Made by a program: the position numbers and the translations under genes
Source of the DNA: Prinia subflava
Taxonomy: Eukaryota > Chordata > Aves > Passeriformes > Cisticolidae
Assembly: GCF_021018805.1 (NCBI RefSeq)
Contig: NC_086283.1
Coordinates: 19,578,162 to 19,642,161, forward strand
Direction of reading: 5' to 3'
Length of the DNA stretch: 64,000 nt
In this document: in pieces, positions 23,525-35,502 of the stretch
Numbering within the stretch: position 1 is the stretch's first letter
Layout: every line of letters starts with the position of its first letter
The notes under the pieces: generated by a model
Told to the model about the DNA's origin: nothing
Seen by the model: the letters and a program-made list of their open reading frames with translations, nothing else
The model's database searches: none

Positions 23525-26500
23525 TAGCTGAAGGAATGCTGAAAACATGCCTGATTTACTCTGCTGAGTGACAGGAGCACTGTGAACACATCAATATTAA
23601 ATTTGAGTGTACTGACCCCATGGAAGGATCCTGTGTAAGGATAAATGTGTAAGGCACCAGGTCAAGCATAAGTGTCACCTTTGCTTTTTGGTTCTGGATG
23701 GCATTGGTGACAAACATGCACTAATTTGGGTGGGTTAGAAATAATCTTTTGACTCTCCAGGGACTCATAATGGAATTTAAACTTTTGAGCTTATTAAGGA
23801 CCTTTGGAAAAATGTTGGAAATTGAAGGATGTCAGGGAAGAATTTTAAACTTCTTTTGATGGTATTTTATGAGCTCTGGTTGAAGCCTTTTGTTTAAAGT
23901 TTTGTCTAATGCTCGTTAGTTTAATAATTAGCCCTTATAAACTCTCTGTGCTTGTAACTCCATCTTCTCCACTGCTAAGTGACAGTGATGTCTGTATGCT
24001 TGTGCTCCATTCTTCCTTCAGTTTTTGTCAATAAATCTTCACTCACCTGGGCCTGCAAGAACTTATGCAGGGGATCTTTGGATTTGGTCAGGCTTCCTTT
24101 GTTCTCTAGACTCCTATGAGTAACATAAAATCTGTGATTTGGTTATGGATAATGATCCTTGTCCATTAATTGATACTCTAAAATTTTTGTTTCTTAACAG
24201 TGCAGCCACCTTTTTGTTGTGTTTCTGCTTATTCTAGTGTTCCTTACTGTACTGTCTGGCACATTAATTTGAACAGAATAGTGGATTTTTTTTTTGCCTT
24301 TTCATATCTTTCATTCACTTTACTGATTTACCAGTCCTTTGTAGTCTTACTGTCAATTGTCTTGATCTCTTTAATTCCTAATATACAGCATTTTTGTCAT
24401 ACATTAAGAAAAGGTGTCAGTCTATCTGATTTTGCATTCAAAGGAAATTCACATTTTTGAAACAATAAGCCTTGAGTTAGAACTTATGCTTCTTTGACAC
24501 CTTTAGATCAAAGAGAGAAGCAACAGGGTTTTTAATAGATACTCTTAGATGTAAATCATATTGAAAGACTAAGCAAAAGTAGAACAATCCTGACTTCTTT
24601 AAGGGAGGAAACCTCTCTATTTATTAGTTTCATCTCACATCTCAGAACTGGTTCCCAACCTGAATATGTTCAGCAGAGCATCCAAACAACATCCTGGAGT
24701 TCCTGCTTCTCATGTTCTCACCTCCACTCGCAAAGCTGGAAGATTGCATTAGTGTTGAACTCATCAGATACAAGACATTTTTTAATTCTTTGAGCTGGGG
24801 TGAGATTTAACCCAAAATGGGGATGAGAGCTACTGACTCACAGTTATGGGTTTGAAGGGTCAGATAACTTTTCTGCAGTCAGGCAGCAGATGCAGTGTAT
24901 TTCTGGGGTGAATGTATTCCTGCATTCCTGGGTGGGAGAAACTTCATCTGGAGTTTTCCAGTATCAACAGAGTTTTGGTGCATCTGCACTTTGGCATCTC
25001 TTTTCCAAATATGTTCTCAAAGCCAGTAATACCTGGTCTGAACTTCCAGTTGCTGTGCTCGTTTTAATTCAACACTCTTCAGCCTTATTCCAGTGTCTCT
25101 GATGAGATGAGCTGCTGATTCTTTGTCCTCTCAAGGTGCTCGTGGAGGAGGAAAAGGCTTTATTGCCAGTGGCATTAATTCATGTAGAGTATCATTTAGA
25201 GGCGTCTTGTAAGTTGAAGCCTTCTATTTCTGGTTTGTTCTCCAACGTAATGAAAGATTAAACTCCAGTTAATAATTTAAGAGAATTGCTGCTAAGTTCT
25301 TTTAGCCAATTGAGTGTCTGTAGAGACACCAAGACAACCTCTCAGCACTTGAACTCAAGATAAACATGCATACACCTAAGTAGTCCTAGATTATCGTAAT
25401 AAATCATTCCAAAATATCGTTCTAAGTCATCGTAGTGGTTTATCATAAATGTTGCCAGTTTATTTTAAACACCTTTAGAAATGACCATCCTCTTTCACAA
25501 GGTGGTTAAAGTACAGAGTTGTGGTTCTATAGTGGCACTTGGGGAACCTGTAAATGGACATTTCTCAGCCTAATGGCTGTGATGGTGCTGCAGCCCTAAT
25601 GCATGATGCGCTATTCATTCTATTCCGTTCTGTCTCTTCATTCTCCAGGAATTTGCCATTAGTATTTTATTCTTTTTCTCTGTTCAGTCATATAACTTTT
25701 ATATTACATAGTGCCTTAGGGGAAATAATTTTCTTCTGAGAATTATTAAATCAGAAGATCATCAGATTGAAAGAAATCTCCAGTCCATCATCCTAGTCAG
25801 TGTAGGGTCAGCTAACAATAACTATTCAGAAATGTTAAAGTTCAGAAATGATGTAGGGGTTGCAGTGGTGGTTTGTTGTTGTTTAATTAACTGAATCCTG
25901 TGGAATACAACACATTCACCAAAACCACAAAATTGTTGTTACTTTTTTTTCTAAGTGCTTTGTGAGATTTAGTTGCAGTGTTGATTTCACACCACCTTTG
26001 TGAGTCTTTTTTGAAGGCAGACTCATAAGCCAACAAAGCAGATTTGGTTTGTAGGATTAGAAAAACTATTCATAAATTGTAATCCACTAGAGTATCATAA
26101 AGATAAAAACCAATTGTCTATCCAAATATTTTGTTTAATTTAAAGGTGTTTCCTATTCTGTACTAGTTTATATTCTACATGAGACATTAGAATGGCATGA
26201 GGCATTAGATAACCCTTATCAAACAAAGTGTTTGCTCAGACATTTTATTAATTATCTTTTTCTCTTCAGAGGTAAGACATTTATTTTACTCAAATCATAA
26301 AAATACATGAAAATTGTGTAATAGGTTCAACTTAAGACCAATAGAGCAAGAAAATGATCTACTAGGGATTGCATTTTTCTACCAAGCTACAGCAGGTCAG
26401 AGTTGCATATTAATAAGTTCCTACTTTTTCTTGACCTTGCAGAGCGGACCTGGCTCTCCTCATCATTAGCTGTGAATTGTCACCTTTTTTTTTGTAACTG

Positions 26501-28460
26501 AAATCTTTATTATATATAGAATTATATAAATGGAATTATATAAATGTGTTTGAATCGTTCCTCTTGATATTTTGCTGATGGGTTGGTTGTTGATGTGTGC
26601 TGTGTAGGGTTTGAAGAGATGTTTTAAAAAGACCTAAACAAACCAAGTACCCCAGCCCACTGATGATGTTAGTCAGTGAGAGGAAGTCTTACAGTTTTTA
26701 ACAAAACTCACCTATGTTGAAACTTTAAAGTGGGAAGAGCAGCAACTCTCACATCCTGTCTGGAGGGAATGTGGAGTGTACTAAGGATGTCTGTCCTTAG
26801 CTCCTCACCCTAGTCTTGGATTTCCATACCCGTGCTAAGCCTCTGGTGGCTGTGGCTTCTCTGTATTTTGTGCCACAGCTCTGAGTTGATGTATTCATCA
26901 GAGTTCTGGAATTGGCAAATCTCCATTGTCCCTTTCACATCAATAATATCCTTAAAGTGTAGGTTACCCAAAAGTGGAAGTCTGAAGATGGATGCCATTG
27001 CCACAAAAGCCAGGAAAGTCACATAGGGCTCAGTACTTGACTTCTCACCCCACAGTGATGATGTGTCCACTCCTGTGCATTTCTTCAGACTCAATGTCTT
27101 TTGATTCATCAAGAAATTAAGAAGAAAATCTAAAGGTTGATGCTGGGTTTTTTTATCAGTTCTTCAGCTGTTGTATTGAATTTGGAAAAGTACAGTTCAC
27201 AACAGCAAGGAATTTCTGCCTGGGTCTGTGTGAGCCATCACACTGCAGAGCCTGCAGGTGTTCTCTGCAAAGGGGGTTGTGACACTTCAGACCTCTCATT
27301 GCTTCCTTCTGTATTATTCCTGAATTCTTTCCCTCTGTTCCTGACTGTATCTGAGCTGTGCCATCAGCTGTTAAAGAGTGAACAGAAGCTCAAGCTTGAG
27401 CTGGAGTTTTATTGATAACCTGACCAAGGGATTTGGTCTTCTCTTTCTCTTAGCCAGACTTGGTTCAGTCATGCAAAACACGTGACTGCTTCTCCTTATC
27501 TCCTCCATAAATAATTAATGATCATTGCAGTGGCTCTGAGGGAAATCACATGTTTAAAATTATACACTAAATTATGCCATAAATTTGAGTTTCAGACAAA
27601 ACGTTTTTGGATTCAGGCTCAGTTATGTGCACAATACCCTCAAAAAACTGGTACAGATAGACTGCACTACCCTGTCATCCAGGATACCTCATGAGCACCT
27701 CCCCTGCCACTAGGAAAAGTTGTAAACCTTAGCTGAACCATTTGTAGACTAACTTAAAGATATATTTCATTTCATGTTTCATTTTCTCACACCTAGATTA
27801 TAAATGTTCACCTCATCTACCTTACAGCATTTCTTCCATGATAAGGAAAATGTCATTTGCCATCACTTCAGTTCTGAATCTGTGAAAAACACATGAGAAA
27901 AAAAATTATACAAACTCATTTGAGAAGGGAGCTGTGTCTTAAGAACCTGTTTTCCAAATTGCCCAATATTTTGGCCACCACCTTAAAGCATAATAATTCT
28001 AAAGCATTTGAGTCAGCAGGTGGAGAGTTTGGAATAGCCCTATATTAAGTAGTAAGCAATTTTCAACCGTAGCTATAGTGAACTGCTATTCAGCTGTAAT
28101 ATATGGAAAATAAGTAAAATAATTCACTTGCGTAATACCTGCATTGCATTTTAAAGTTTAACATCTCAGCAGTTTTATGAGAAGGGAAGTATTATATGAC
28201 AAATCGTATACCTTGTGATAATTAGAAGATGTGCTTAACTCTGCCATTAGATCAACTTTCTTCTTCAGAATTCTCTTACTCTAAACTTGTGTATTGAGTG
28301 AAAAAGGTCAGGTCTTTGAGAGAAAGACCCTGTGAATCTTGCTGAGAAGATCTTCACAAAAGCAGCTGGCAGTTATCAGATACAATCTTGGTGGAAATAG
28401 TCCCTTATACATTAAAGTGAAAAATAAGCCAATAGAGCAGCCACTGTGAGAAGGAAATTC
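23525..28460. other. Unique AT-rich DNA, no gene seen
   Basis: No recognisable gene or repeat. A 14-bp unit is duplicated in tandem at 26,519-26,546 (GAATTATATAAATG twice). A minus frame at 26,810-27,112 (100 codons) contains a good donor-like GGTGAGA, but its product is not recognised and an overlapping plus frame is also open. Confidence 0.5.
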
Positions 28461-28601
28461 TCTGAAAGTTTCAGAGCTCCATCACTCACAAGTAAAAATG
28501 TGTCACTAGGTAAGAAAAAGACCCTGTTTTTCCATATCTATATTTCTATCATTGTTTTTACTGTTGCCTCTAATGTTCTTTTCTCCTTCTCTGCAATCCT
28601 T
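28461..28601 (+). repeat. Duplicated module, copy A
   Basis: The sequence from TCTGAAAGTTTCAGAGCTCC through TTCTCCTTCTCTGCAATCC recurs in the same orientation at 29,892, and part of it recurs inverted at 30,211. It contains a donor-like TCACTAGGTAAGAAAAAG. It abuts directly the 3' terminus of the minus-strand CR1 at 28,602. Whether it is a piece of an unclassified transposon or simply duplicated unique sequence is not settled. Confidence 0.85.
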
Positions 28602-28812
28602 AATCACAGAATCCCAGAATGGTTTGGGTTGGAAGGAACCTTAAAGGTCATCCCACTCCAACTCCCTGTCATGGGCAGGGACACCTTCTACTGTCCCAGG
28701 GGGTGCCAAGGCCCCTCCAGCCTGGCCTTGGACACTTCCAGGGATGCAGGGACAACCACAGCTGCTCTGGGCAACCTCTTTCTGTGCCTTCACCATAGTG
28801 AAGAAAAACTCA
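28602..28812 (-). mobile_element. CR1 LINE 3' end fragment
   Basis: AATCACAGAATCCCAGAATG, GGTTTGGGTTGGAAGGAACC, GTCATGGGCAGGGACACCTT, CCTCCAGCCTGGCCTTGG and CTGCTCTGGGCAACCTCTTT follow in the order of the reversed avian CR1 consensus, with truncation near 28,812. It is among the best preserved CR1 pieces here. Part of a 135-codon plus frame (28,446-28,853) reads antisense through it and is not a gene. Confidence 0.92.
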
Positions 28813-29891
28813 AGTCATCAAATTGCAAAACTTCACTGAAAAATTTCACCTGAAATAAGACTGATTTTGGTAGATAAAATAGAACTCATCAGGAGATTCT
28901 CATAATTCCTCAGTCAGATTTAACAGAGAATTAGAGTTCTGTTGCAGGAGTTTATACAATGATAACGAGGTGGTGTTTCACCAGGGCAGTTATGAAGACC
29001 TGTTCCATAAATGTTGTAGATGATCATGAGCGACACTGAACTCAGGTGTTGACCCAGGCTCTCTAGCCCTGTGGCTCTACCGATGAGTTTGTTCTTCAAA
29101 ACTGTCAGAGATTAAAACTTAAGCTTTGTAAAAAAACAGTCTATGAAGGCATTTTTCAAAAAGCTTCCTAAGCAATATTTTTCTCCTCAATCTACCCCCT
29201 AGATGTTGTGAAAAAGTAAATAAATTAGACATATTTATTCTGTTCACTTTGAAGATTTTCAGAGAAATTTGTACAAAGGAAGGCATGCTCAAATTAATTT
29301 AATGGTGTCTGGATATCCCTGATGCTGAGCTGCTACAGATGTCATTCCAATGTGTGTGCAAAACAGGTTTCTTGACAGGTGTGCTTTTTTTCTCTCACAC
29401 TGCAAGAAAATGCACATTAGCAAATTAGACAATCTTTGTATGAAACATCAGACAAAATTTGGGGGCTTTTGAGGATGATAAATTTCTTTTTGGTCAAACA
29501 TCTGGATCTCTTTACTTCAGTAGCTTTTCCTCAGTGATGGAAACATTGTCTAATGTGCACCTTCTGTCATGTTGATTGGTTCAAATGTTTGTTTGGGAGA
29601 AGAAAGGATAACCTTTTAATATTTTATTTCTACAGCTCAAATTTCTTATGGTATTGCCTAGATAGAACAAAAAGTGTTTTTAAACTCCAGGGAGCAAATA
29701 GTTCTAAAAACTTTTAGGGAATACAGTTTCCCACCAATTTTAGGCCAAGTGCAAGAATTTTATGCCTGGTGGTGTTAGAACCAGAAACAGAACTTGATTA
29801 AAAGAAGAAAGAGCCAAATACTAATAAAATATTTCCCAAATAATGGCATGAAGCCATGTCAGGGGAGGTTTGGGTTGGGTATCAGAAAAGT
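28813..29891. other. Unique spacer between module copies
   Basis: AT-rich sequence of about 1.1 kb with no gene. A weak tRNA-like segment is noted at 29,040-29,096 on the minus strand. Confidence 0.5.
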
Positions 29892-30138
29892 TCTGAAAGT
29901 TTCAGAGCTCCATCACTCACAAATAAAAATGTGTCTCTAGGTAGAGAAAACGACCCTGTTTTTTTGGGGCGTTTTTTCCATATAAATATAAATATAAATA
30001 TAAATATAAATATAAATATAAATATAAATGTAAATATAAATATAAATATAAATACATATATATATAATAATTTTTACTATTACATCTACTGTTTTTTTCT
30101 CCTTCTCTACAATCCTGAATCTCAGAATCCCAGAATGG
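29892..30138 (+). repeat. Duplicated module, copy B
   Basis: A direct copy of 28,461-28,622. It begins at the same TCTGAAAGTTTCAGAGCTCC, reaches the same TTCTCCTTCTCTACAATCC and includes the first 17 or so bases of the CR1 terminus (CAGAATCCCAGAATGG), where it breaks into a CT array. It is longer than copy A because an (ATAAAT)n array has expanded inside it. Carrying the CR1 edge implies that the duplication postdates the CR1 insertion, or that both derive from one composite parent. Confidence 0.85.
29982..30054. repeat. (ATAAAT)n hexanucleotide array
   Basis: About twelve ATAAAT units, interrupted once at 30,030 by a G. The corresponding place in copy A holds only a short TCTATATTTCTATC stretch, so the array arose in copy B after duplication. 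Confidence 0.95.
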
Positions 30139-30141
30139 TAA

Positions 30142-30143
<2 letters not shown>

Positions 30144-30209
<66 letters not shown>
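30144..30209. repeat. (CT)33 dinucleotide array
   Basis: Thirty-three CT units without interruption. The array lies exactly at the junction between copy B and the inverted copy C, and replaces the rest of the CR1 that follows copy A. Confidence 0.97.
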
Positions 30210-30210
<1 letters not shown>

Positions 30211-30213
<3 letters not shown>

Positions 30214-30260
30214 CTATATATGAAAAAACGGGGTCTTTTTCTTACCTAGTGACATATTTA
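30211..30260 (-). repeat. Duplicated module, inverted partial copy C
   Basis: GGGTCTTTTTCTTACCTAGT and its flanks are the reverse complement of the ACTAGGTAAGAAAAAGACCC part of copy A (about 28,497-28,546), nearly identical over some 45-50 bases. It faces copy B across the two microsatellites, so B and C form a loose inverted repeat. Confidence 0.85.
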
Positions 30261-30261
30261 G

Positions 30262-30442
30262 TGCAGTGCTTTTCCCCCAGAGGGTGGTTGGGCACTGCAC
30301 CAAACCTGCCAGAGCTCAGGAAGCCTTTGGACAACACTCCTGGGCTCTTGCAGGAATTGCTGGAGTTGTCCTCAGCTGGGCCAGGAGTGGGATTTTGATG
30401 ATTCTTGTGGGTCCCTTCCAGCTTAGGTTGTTCTGTGTTTCA
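30262..30442 (+). mobile_element. CR1 LINE 3' end fragment
   Basis: The plus-strand order TTTTCCCCCAGAGGGTGG, TTGGGCACTGCACC, AGAGCTCAGGAAGCCTTTGG, GGGCCAGGAGTGGGATTTTG, GATTCTTGTGGGTCCCTTCC and TTGTTCTGTGTTTC is that of an avian CR1 3' end. It differs in subfamily-like positions from the copy at 28,602 and lies in the opposite orientation. It starts directly after the inverted module copy C. The end of a long open frame (29,856-30,398) that starts in copy B reads into it and is not a gene. Confidence 0.9.
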
Positions 30443-32908
30443 GTGGAATACTGTTTCATTTTGTATCACATGACTATTTCAGCATCAGCTTAGCCTTGCT
30501 TGAATGAAAAGGTCATTCCTTTTGTCTTTTTTGGCAAGTTATAGATTCAAGTCTTTGAATCCAGAGCTCTCCCAACTAGCATGGATTCCCTTTGAATTTT
30601 CCATTTTTTTCCTAAGCAGTTTGGTGTCATTGGTGAAAGGTATGATGTTCTGTATGATCAGCCAGTACGTATACTGAAAGCACTGCCACAAGAACATTGA
30701 CCTAATTTTTGGTTGGCAGTATTGGGGCTAATATCAATTATGCTTGGAATGATCAGAAGAAGAGCTGGCTGAGTGACTGTACGGATGTTTTAGGAAGGCC
30801 ATCAGGTCTGAATGCCAATTAACAGTGTGTTCATGAATCGCTAAAAATTTTTAAAACAACTTTTGACAGGGTGGTAATTTCAGATACAGACCTTCTGAAG
30901 GAAATAAATCTGCAATTAGATGATGGCCCTGTTGGTTTTATTGATTGATTTAACACTTTTGGAAGCTTCCAATGTATTTGAAAGAATTACGAGCTCCATC
31001 TCTGGCATCCATTTAACTTCTGTCACCATTGCAGTGTTGGCACTGTAGGACTGGCACACAAAGGCACAACTTCAACATCAGCAGCAGGAGAATGAAACAG
31101 CTGAAAATGCTTCCATCAGTTAGGGCAGAAGGGGTGTTTGTGCTGAGGGTGGTGGGTTCATTAGTATTTATTTGTTCTATATGAATTGGAAACAGACCAA
31201 AGCGTAAATCAGGCTGACAGCAGAATTTCCCTCTCCTCCCAAACAAGCAGTGCAGCCTCTGCAAAACTGGAGGAATGTCCTTGCTTGTTGTTTAGTCAGA
31301 AAAAAATAAAATTTATTTTTAAAAATTTAAAAAATAAATAGCACTTTAAATAAAAGGAATCATTAAGACATTCCAATGCAGAGCTGAAAATGAGGCCGTG
31401 ATCCTCCTCACTTTGGGTATACTTTGGGTTTATTTTATGCTTACACAGAAGCTGGTCCTTTGCCTAATCATAGCCTTGTTTAAAGATACTGCTGCTTTGA
31501 TAAAACCTCTTAATATGATTTTCACAACTGGCCAAAACCTTGTGATATGTGCGAGGACAAGAGTTTTAAGTTCAGATTTCAACCCATTGTTCAAGCCCAT
31601 GTTTAATATTTCACTTGTGGAAGTGACAGGACTATTTGGAGCTCACATTTTAAACATTGTTGTGAGGTGCTGGATTCAGCTGTTCCAGAGAACACCTCGA
31701 CACAAATGTGAATAGATATTGCATCCAGCAAAGGTATGTGCAGATTTGCTATTTAGATAGAAGCGCTTTCCTATTGGGAATATGATTTAGTCTGTAGCAT
31801 CTCCAGCAATGGTTATTTCCTCATAGTCTAATCTTTAAACATCTTCCAGTAAAAGACATTTGATGGTTAAATATTAATAGTGGCACATAAGAACGGAGAT
31901 GATAAGGCAGTATAATATGTGGGAGTGACATGGAAGAATAGCGTGGGATTAATTCTGAGAATGTTATGATCAGGTTAATGCTGCCTGCAGTACTCTTACT
32001 ATATCCCTTTCATTTAATTTTTAATAATTTATTTTTCATTTGGATAAAATAAAAGTTGAATCACAATGCAAAATTGTATTTGCTGACAAGGGTTTCTATT
32101 GCTGATATTTTATAAATCGTGTCAAAAGTGATAGTGATGTTTTGATGAAAAATGTAAGCATGAAAAGATGACTTTAGCAGTCAAAATAAATTTAGAGAAT
32201 ATTGCATTTGTAATAGCAGCTTACATTTAATTCTGTAAGTTGAAACAAAAGAAATATAAGAAAAAATCAGCTAAGTTATAACACAGACAATTTTATTTTT
32301 TTTATTAAAGGAAAAAGTTAGTCTAAGTTAGTTTGTTGGTTTTGTTTTGTTTTGTTTTTTTCCCAAAACTAACTCCCAGTTTAAAAAATGAAATGAAATA
32401 TTTGTTTATGTAAGATGCAAAGACTGATGGCTGTGAGCAGCTAGGTAATAGATTATGCAGCCAGAAGGGAGTATTGTTGTCAGCCAGTCTGACTTCATGA
32501 ATTAATTTTTGTTTGTATTGGTGCAGATCTTAGAGGGAAAAAAAAAAGAAACCAACGCATTTTTAAGATGATTAGTGTTGAAAAATCTTCTGTTTGCCCC
32601 TATGCTGGCACTGTTACAAAATTGAACCTTCTCTTTGACTGTTTTTAATTTATCTTCCAGCCATTTAATCTCATATTTCTGTCTGGTAGACTGAGCCAAT
32701 TGCCAAATTTTTCATCTCCAGAGCAAGAGTTGATCTCAAAGGTTTGACCTTAAGCTTTTTGATAAATAAAGCGTGGTGAGCTATGTCCTCCTATGCATAT
32801 TGTCCTGACATTTAGCCATTTTCCTGGAATACATCTGTACCCTCTTGTGTTTAAGTTTTGTTTTAATGGCTGCTCAGAACATAACCTGAACAGCTTTACT
32901 TGCTTCCC

Positions 32909-32930
32909 TTTTTTTTTTTTTTTTTTTTTT
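32909..32930. repeat. T22 homopolymer
   Basis: Uninterrupted T run after TTCCC. Confidence 0.9.
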
Positions 32931-34007
32931 CCTGGTATTTGTAAGCATCAGATCTCTTGAATTTGTTGAAATCTCCCATTCTGGTTGATCATCCCCTGGA
33001 ATGTTATTCCCTGGAATTGCAATGGCTTTGTCAAGACCCATTGAGTGGCAGGACAGTCTCTGTCATGGTATAATCATCATCCTTGGGAATCTGCCGAAGG
33101 TGTGGCTGTATTTGGCTGTCTCAAAGGAAATGTTACATATTGTGAGCACCTTCCAGAACTCCCCAAGCTGCCTTGGTTTCAGGGCTGTCCACTCAATGCC
33201 AAAATCTGAATTACCCCAGTGGATCTGTGATCTTTACCAGAGAGCAGATTAGATGGTTGCTGTCCAATTAAGCAATGGACAATTCTATTTCTACAGCTGT
33301 GGTTGAAGACTCTTTAATTAGTTACATTTATTCAGCTTAGTTCATGCCTTCTCTGCTTTGTGTTATACTTTCTTTTTGCTTAAAGTATGCCGGAACAATT
33401 ATATTTCCCTTAAATTAATAGTCTTCTGGGTGTCATATCAGCTATTCCATAATTCAGTTTGGAATTAGTTTTTTATTAGATGTGGATCTTTCGTGCAGGA
33501 TGTCTCCCTAAAATCCATCTTTTACCAAACAGGTCTACTGTAATCCAACAGAATGTGAATGAATGTGAACAGTTACCCATGGACAGGGGTTTATGTACCT
33601 GCAGCTATTTTTAGCATTTCAACAAGCTCGGTTTAGGATCATTGCCTGTTGCATTTAATTGGAAATGTCAGGCAATCATCACAGGTGAAACAGTCAGGGA
33701 GAAACACCTTTACTAGGGAAAGAACTCATTTATATTTTGTCTGTGTCACGATGTTTAATGAAAGTCGTGGTGGACTGAATGATAAATATGTCTGTTTCAC
33801 TAATACAGTTTGTTTAGGCTTTGCTGTTGTTGTTGTATTTGCTATAATTAGATATAATTTATGAACTTTTTAGAATTATACCTTGTTCTCTTACTTCTTC
33901 TACCAGGTCTTTACAGGTGTACAACCTAGACTAAAATTAGAACACCTCAGTAAGATTCAATTCTTAGTTTTTTGAATGGCTTTTCAGATGATTTGTGTAT
34001 TTTTGGC

Positions 34008-34021
34008 TTTTTTTTTTTTTT
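34008..34021. repeat. T14 homopolymer
   Basis: Uninterrupted T run. Confidence 0.85.
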
Positions 34022-35484
34022 ATTTTGTTATGTCTTGTTTAGAATATAATCACAATTTTTTTCTCTTCTGAGTAAACAAGTATTAGACTGTTTGCAGTTC
34101 ACTTTTTGCACAAAATGCTTCCTTTGTTCTGAATCACTCAGCAGTTTGGGGTTTAACAATCTGAATGTGTCTTTGCTCCACTGTACTTATGGTGCTGAGC
34201 CTTACGGGAGCTGATAGTTTTTGTAATGGGCTCTTAGTCCCTGGGTTAAGGCACAATCTTCCTTCTTCCTTCTCCTCTGCACTGAACCTTGTTCCCAGCT
34301 GAATTTCTGGGTTCCTGCTGGTTTTGGTGCTGTTTTTGTTGAGGTGTCACCTGTGGGTCAGAACACCACCACAGTTCATCCCCAAAGGCCAAGGAACCCC
34401 CTTGGAACAAGAGGATAAAGCAAATAAATTACAGCTCTGATGCGGCACTCTGACTGCTTGTCAAGAGAGGTTAATGCTAAATTGAATTGCAATGAAGTGC
34501 TTTGATTTGAGAGTGGTTAAATTTTGGATTAAAAAGTCAAAGTTTTACACAAGTTGTGAGTGGACCTTTTTTATCTGTGCAGAGCAGTGTCTTCTGGCAT
34601 TTGCTGTCAAATAGCAATGTTGAGAATACCTTGACACAGCTTCTTGATCAACCTGTTTCACTTGAAACCAACTTCTGATTTTAAAAATAATTAAATCGAG
34701 AGACTCTTTAAGGACTAGGTTATTATTCAATTGGCTTATACCTACAGTCTGATATTTGGACTATTAGTGAAATACAGAAGGCAGTTCTAGCTCTGAAGTA
34801 GCATAATTTAATTATATCTGACAGAGAGCCCCTTTGAAGCTTTTCCATTGTTTTATTTTTTGAAGTTTGATATCAACCCAGATTGTGTACTGCAAATATA
34901 ATCCCAAAGAAGTCTTGCTGCTTGTGTTTGCATTCGAGTTCACAGAGGACATGGAAACTGTGAGGTCTTGTTTGAAATGGTGTTAATACAGCCTTGAAAA
35001 TGACCAAAACCTCTCCACCTGCCAAAAAACCAAAAAAAAGATGCTGTCTAATAGCCTTCATTTCACTACTACCATCACATAACTAATCACAAAAAGTATT
35101 TCAAAATGAGTAAAGAAAGATAGAGAGAACTTTAACCATGTTGAAAAGTCGTGATAACTGGTAACTGTTTTGTAGCTTTTTACTTTGTCTAATTATTGTG
35201 CAAAAACCAAGTAGAATTTTACACTGAGTATTGAAAGTTCGTTTTTAGCCATACAGCATTATCTTTAAAAAGTCCTACAGGGAAATTTTCACATTTCTGA
35301 TGTCAATCCAGAGTGGATCCTCGTAGCAGAAAGTCTAGATCCACCTTCTGTGTCCAGGTGGGTATTGGAATAAAGAGCTGCAGACAGGTCTCTGTCCTGC
35401 TCACCTTGGGCTCTGGTTTCATGCAGTTCAGAAGGTGCAGAGCTGTGTCACTGTGACTCTGCTTGTGCTCACATGCCCCTATGG

Positions 35485-35502
35485 AAAAAAAAAAAAAAAA
35501 AA
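35485..35502. repeat. A18 homopolymer
   Basis: Uninterrupted A run. The preceding GTGTCACTGTGACTCTGC stretch does not read as a retrocopy 3' end, because no polyadenylation signal precedes it. Confidence 0.9.

Noticed and set aside
23323..23589. Lys/Asn/Gln-rich minus frame and Phe/Gly/Leu-rich plus frames
   Set aside because: Produced by the T/G-only tract; all frames are open because the tract lacks stop-forming combinations.
26810..27112. 100-codon minus frame that reads somewhat protein-like
   Set aside because: No family is recognised, a plus frame is open over the same bases, and no conserved residues can be pointed to.
28446..28853. 135-codon plus-strand open frame
   Set aside because: It runs through module copy A and then antisense through a CR1 fragment, with no known domain.
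29856..30398. 180-codon plus-strand open frame
   Set aside because: It translates the duplicated module, the (ATAAAT)n array, the (CT)33 array and CR1 sequence; the Asn-Ile and Ser-Leu runs are microsatellite translations.
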